DNA of 7,992 nucleotides from Oscillospiraceae bacterium (GTDB lineage Bacteria > Bacillota_A > Clostridia > Oscillospirales > Oscillospiraceae): assembly GCA_016302005.1 (NCBI GenBank), contig JAEDOK010000079.1, forward strand, positions 1 through 7,992, in the 5' to 3' direction. Numbering within the stretch: the first letter of the stretch is position 1; the number at the start of each line of letters is the position of its first letter. The notes beneath the pieces are model-generated. The model was given only the letters and a program-made list of their open reading frames with translations, was not told where the DNA came from and did no database searches. The translations under genes and the position numbers were made by a program. Below are positions 6,577 to 7,992 of this stretch, piece by piece.

Positions 6577-7260
6577 TTACGATAATCCTCGAATCTGTAC
6601 ATTGGAAAGATGCTTTGCGGCTTCCGCGCGGCAAAGCTCCATTTTCTCTTTGGAAGCGGCGTGCATTCCCGTGCCGAGCAGGTTGCCGGAATCCACAAAG
6701 GCCTGCAAATAATATGCCTGCGCGCCGGAGAGCCACCGCCCGATGGCGGAAAAATCCTCCGGCTCATGCAGCTCGTCGACCACGGTCGTGCGGAATTCAT
6801 AGGGCACAAGCCCTTGCAGGAGCACTCTGACGCTCTCCTCGACCGCGGGAAGAATGCCCTCTGCGCCGGCCGTCAGCGCGTATTTTTCGCGTGCGTTTTT
6901 GATGTCCATTGCGACATAGTCCACAAGCCCGCGGTCGATCAGCTCGCGCAGCCGGGCAGGGAAGCTGCCGTTGGTGTCGAGCTTGACGCGGTAGCCGAGC
7001 GCCTTGATTTTCTCCAACAGGGCGTCCAGCCCCTTAGAGAGCAGCGGTTCGCCGCCCGTGATCGCAACGCCGTCCAGAAGTCCCTGCCGCTTTTTCAGGA
7101 AACGAAGAACTTCATCCTCGCTGATGACGTCCGTGCCGAGCACGAGCGAGGCGTTGTGGCAAAACGGGCACCGAAAGTTGCAGCCTTGCAGAAAAACCGT
7201 ACAGGCGACATGACCCGGAAAGTCAAGCAGCGTCAGCTTTTGCAGCCCACCGATGCGCAT
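6577..7260 (-). CDS. nrdG: Anaerobic ribonucleotide reductase activating protein, radical SAM
   Basis: The 227-residue radical-SAM enzyme uses a [4Fe-4S] cluster and S-adenosylmethionine to abstract hydrogen from the NrdD glycine, switching the reductase on. The cluster motif is Cys27-x3-Cys31-x2-Cys34 in GCNFRCPFCHN. The SAM-binding GGEP lies at 69-72, and LDTNGS (94-99) and DYVAMDIK (114-121) are further family motifs. The start is ATG at 7260: GGAGG (complement at 7267-7271) is 6 nt before it. A TTG-initiated extension to 7284 would swallow that ribosome site and is rejected. It is the first gene of the operon, 18 nt ahead of nrdD, the reverse of the E. coli order. The length and N-terminal IGGLQKLTLLDFPG fit the longer subgroup of NrdG proteins found in Firmicutes and Thermotoga-like bacteria. 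Confidence 0.95.
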   Translation of the reverse strand: MRIGGLQKLTLLDFPGHVACTVFLQGCNFRCPFCHNASLVLGTDVISEDEVLRFLKKRQGLLDGVAITGGEPLLSKGLDALLEKIKALGYRVKLDTNGSFPARLRELIDRGLVDYVAMDIKNAREKYALTAGAEGILPAVEESVRVLLQGLVPYEFRTTVVDELHEPEDFSAIGRWLSGAQAYYLQAFVDSGNLLGTGMHAASKEKMELCRAEAAKHLSNVQIRGLS

Positions 7261-7266
7261 ATCGTA

Positions 7267-7271
7267 CCTCC
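7267..7271 (-). promoter_or_regulatory. Ribosome binding site that fixes the nrdG start
   Basis: GGAGG on the minus strand lies 6 nt before ATG 7260 and inside the longer TTG-started frame, so it supports the shorter protein. Confidence 0.85.
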
Positions 7272-7290
7272 GAAAAAAGTTCAAAAAACG

Positions 7291-7306
7291 GTAGATTATC
7301 TTGTGG
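7291..7306 (-). promoter_or_regulatory. Second (weaker) NrdR-type box
   Basis: A 16-bp site matches 10 of 16 positions of the NrdR consensus acaCwAtATaTwGtgt. On its own it would be weak. Its start is exactly 31 bp from the stronger box, the three-turn spacing known for paired NrdR boxes, which raises its credibility. Confidence 0.6.
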
Positions 7307-7321
7307 CTCGAAACAGAGAAA

Positions 7322-7337
7322 ACACAAGATATAGTAT
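7322..7337 (-). promoter_or_regulatory. NrdR box upstream of nrdG-nrdD
   Basis: ACACAAGATATAGTAT on the + strand (ATACTATATCTTGTGT on the transcribed strand) matches 14 of 16 positions of the NrdR consensus. It begins about 4 nt after the predicted transcription start (near 7341), where a bound repressor would block initiation. NrdR is the ATP/dATP-sensing repressor of ribonucleotide reductase genes in most bacteria; its own gene is not in this window. Confidence 0.85.
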
Positions 7338-7347
7338 CCCGTGCTTA

Positions 7348-7376
7348 AGCATACACGAAAGCACCACGTTTGTCAA
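7348..7376 (-). promoter_or_regulatory. Promoter of nrdG-nrdD
   Basis: Reading leftward, a perfect TTGACA (7371-7376) is followed after 17 bp by TATGCT (7348-7353; 4 of 6 matches to TATAAT). The predicted start is near 7341, giving a leader of about 80 nt that contains both NrdR boxes. A perfect 10-bp palindrome TGCTTAAGCA (7342-7351) overlaps the -10 and start point and could be an extra operator, though this is uncertain. Between 7377 and 7487 no gene or clear signal was seen. Confidence 0.85.
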
Positions 7377-7487
7377 CAGGAAACGCCACTTTTCGGTAAA
7401 ATATTCTGCCTGTTTTTCGCTACAGCTACGTTTGTCCTCCGCACTTTACCAGAATGCGTATTTCCACTTCGTTTTCTCCTGATTCTC

Positions 7488-7612
7488 TATTGACTTTCAG
7501 CTCCTTTCGTGGTAATATATTTGCGAGGTAAACAAGAGCGGCGACTGCTGTCACAGTCACGGCTTAACCTCGGTCGATTTATAGTCGGAGATTAGCCGGT
7601 TCTGTTTGCGCG
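7488..7612 (+). repeat. 125-bp direct repeat, copy 1
   Basis: It is identical to 7868-7992 at 120 of 125 positions, offset exactly 380 bp. The differences are at 7509, 7544, 7551, 7552 and 7557, all transitions. The left boundary is sharp (7488). The right boundary given here is only where copy 2 meets the window end, so the true repeat may be longer. It contains a promoter and most of a structured RNA. Confidence 0.97.
7490..7518 (+). promoter_or_regulatory. Extended -10 promoter in repeat copy 1
   Basis: TTGACT (7490-7495), a 17-bp spacer, then TGG immediately before TAATAT (7513-7518). The predicted start is near 7525, at the base of the first RNA hairpin. All promoter elements are identical in copy 2; the one difference in this stretch (7509) falls in the spacer. 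Confidence 0.75.
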
Positions 7613-7632
7613 GGGCCGGTTATTTCTTTTTC
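7525..7632 (+). ncRNA. Candidate structured small RNA, about 108 nt (copy 1)
   Basis: The predicted transcript starts with a long hairpin. CGAGGT (7524-7529) pairs with ACCTCG (7567-7572). Inside it, 7537-7547 pairs with 7554-7564, with two mismatches and a 6-nt loop. The RNA ends with a stem of TAGCCGG (7593-7599) and CCGGTTA (7616-7622) followed by a U-rich tract. Pair A7544-U7557 becomes G-C in copy 2, a compensatory change. No plausible open frame lies on this strand. The 3' end is antisense to a start-less minus-strand reading frame stopping at 7620. An antisense or trans-acting sRNA is the best reading. It matches no RNA family I can name. Confidence 0.65.
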
Positions 7633-7634
7633 TT
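7593..7634 (+). terminator. Intrinsic terminator of the copy 1 sRNA
   Basis: A 7-bp stem with one G-U pair (7593-7599 with 7616-7622, 16-nt loop) is followed by TTTCTTTTTCTT (7623-7634). It lies about 70 nt after the predicted transcription start. The U-tract is moderate because of the interrupting C's. Confidence 0.65.
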
Positions 7635-7705
7635 CGTGACGTCGATCACGCCGAAGATAACGTAATTACGCAGGCGATATTTGACGGCAGACTGCTGACG
7701 TGGAC

Positions 7706-7775
7706 AAAAAAACAGAGATGACTACGCAGTGACTGCCCAAACCATCAACTTGGGAAGTATATCGCAGACATCTCT
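7706..7775 (-). ncRNA. Candidate compact hairpin sRNA, about 70 nt
   Basis: The predicted RNA begins at 7775, exactly the first base of the arm AGAGATG (7775-7769). It pairs with CATCTCT (7720-7714). After one U-U mismatch the stem continues with CTGCG pairing with CGTAG (one G-U). An inner CCCAA/TTGGG stem closes the apical loop. The hairpin is followed by G and seven T's (7712-7706), an intrinsic terminator. The promoter is directly upstream at 7782-7810. Only 8- and 7-codon frames exist inside, so a protein product is unlikely. Target and family are unknown. It lies between two oppositely oriented repeat RNAs. Confidence 0.68.
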
Positions 7776-7781
7776 ATTGAA

Positions 7782-7810
7782 AATATAGCACAGTTCAAGG
7801 CGCAGGTCAA
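7782..7810 (-). promoter_or_regulatory. Strong extended -10 promoter of the minus-strand sRNA
   Basis: Reading leftward: TTGACC (7805-7810; 5 of 6), a 17-bp spacer, TGC, then TATATT (7782-7787; 5 of 6). The start expected 7 nt downstream coincides with the first base of the hairpin RNA. Confidence 0.8.
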
Positions 7811-7869
7811 GATGTTCAAAGGGCTATATCGATGATTCCGATTCCCGCTTCGGGTTATCCTGAGCCGTA

Positions 7870-7898
7870 TTGACTTTCAGCTCCTTTCATGGTAATAT
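7870..7898 (+). promoter_or_regulatory. Extended -10 promoter in repeat copy 2
   Basis: The same TTGACT, 17-bp spacer and TGG-TAATAT as copy 1, with -35 at 7870-7875 and -10 at 7893-7898. Its predicted start is near 7905. Confidence 0.75.
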
Positions 7899-7904
7899 AT
7901 TTGC

Positions 7905-7992
7905 GAGGTAAACAAGAGCGGCGGCTGCTGCTACAGCCACGGCTTAACCTCGGTCGATTTATAGTCGGAGATTAGCCGGTTCTGTTTGCGCG
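7905..7992 (+). ncRNA. Candidate structured small RNA, copy 2, 3' end outside window
   Basis: The 5' hairpin is as in copy 1, with G7924-C7937 replacing A-U and loop CTGCTA replacing CTGTCA. The window ends before the terminator arm that would correspond to 7616-7622. Together with copy 1 this shows a duplicated RNA gene kept under structural constraint. Confidence 0.6.

Larger units (their letters stand above)
7868..7992 (+). repeat. 125-bp direct repeat, copy 2 (continues past window end)
   Basis: It matches 7488-7612 with 5 transitions in 125 bp. It is cut by the window edge, so whether the following 255 bp (terminator, opposite-strand sRNA) is also repeated cannot be seen. Confidence 0.95.

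Noticed and set aside
6610..7482. Plus-strand open frame of 290 codons opposite nrdG.
   Set aside because: It is a shadow of nrdG that also runs through the nrdG promoter and NrdR boxes; no ribosome site and no recognisable protein features.
7426..7560. Minus-strand GTG-started frame of 44 codons through repeat copy 1 (beginning TVTAVAALVYLANILP after the start), with GAGG 7 nt upstream; the copy 2 version (7887-7940) has 17 codons.
   Set aside because: The two copies differ greatly in length because of one substitution (7509/7889). The sequence is better explained by the + strand promoter and RNA hairpin, and no convincing promoter serves it. It remains possible but unsupported.
7620..7714. 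Minus-strand frame ending with four lysines next to the copy 1 terminator, possible C-terminus of a holin-like toxin.
   Set aside because: No ATG, GTG or TTG start in a usable position and no ribosome site; kept only as a hypothesis in the findings, not as a gene or pseudogene.
7714..7850. Plus-strand start-less frame ending at TGA near 7850 (includes IAQFKAQVKMFKGLYR).
   Set aside because: It has no start codon or ribosome site and lies over the opposite-strand promoter and hairpin RNA, so it is probably a chance frame.
7488..7992. The direct repeats as a CRISPR array or insertion-sequence ends.
   Set aside because: The units are 125 bp at a 380-bp offset rather than short regularly spaced repeats. 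They are in direct orientation with no transposase, terminal inverted repeats or evident target duplication.

Overview
The window fits a strictly anaerobic Firmicute, most likely a GC-rich gut clostridium of the Oscillospiraceae type. The reasons are a 2-hydroxyacyl-CoA dehydratase activase, a class III (oxygen-sensitive) ribonucleotide reductase with its radical-SAM activase, strong GGAGG ribosome binding sites and high-GC codon use. The taxon is inferred from gene content only.

Left block (1-2014, + strand). This is the end of an amino-acid-fermentation type operon: the C-terminus of a 2-hydroxyacyl-CoA dehydratase subunit, its ATP-dependent activase, a 54-residue single-pass membrane protein, and a stand-alone protein resembling the middle and A-cluster region of acetyl-CoA synthase beta (AcsB/CdhC). 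The genes are tightly packed (15 nt, 12 nt, then a 1-nt stop/start overlap) and end at a perfect 14-bp terminator hairpin. Between this block and the next is a 10-bp-periodic element (2081-2160).

Middle block (2146-4112, - strand). A two-gene operon has its own good promoter. It encodes a zinc-ribbon / membrane / heptad coiled-coil / beta-domain protein followed by thioredoxin reductase (trxB).

Right block (4115-7376, - strand). nrdG-nrdD is the class III ribonucleotide reductase operon. NrdD carries a fused C-terminal glutaredoxin-like domain (CPKC). The operon has a consensus-like promoter and two NrdR-type boxes spaced 31 bp apart just after the predicted transcription start, so repression by NrdR is expected. 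A thioredoxin reductase gene lies just downstream, which makes a TrxB to Grx-domain to NrdD electron route plausible.

Right edge (7488-7992) holds no convincing protein gene but is dense with RNA-type signals. There are two 125-bp direct repeats (120/125 identical, 380 bp apart), each with an extended -10 promoter firing rightward into a structured RNA. Copy 1 ends in an intrinsic terminator; copy 2 runs off the window. Between the copies, on the opposite strand, is a complete compact sRNA gene of about 70 nt: promoter, one long hairpin and a T7 tract. The four differences between the two repeat transcripts are one compensatory base-pair change plus two loop changes, which argues for selection on RNA structure. 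This repeated, oppositely oriented RNA module is the best candidate for something undescribed. It may be a type I toxin-antitoxin-like array whose toxin lies outside the window or has decayed.
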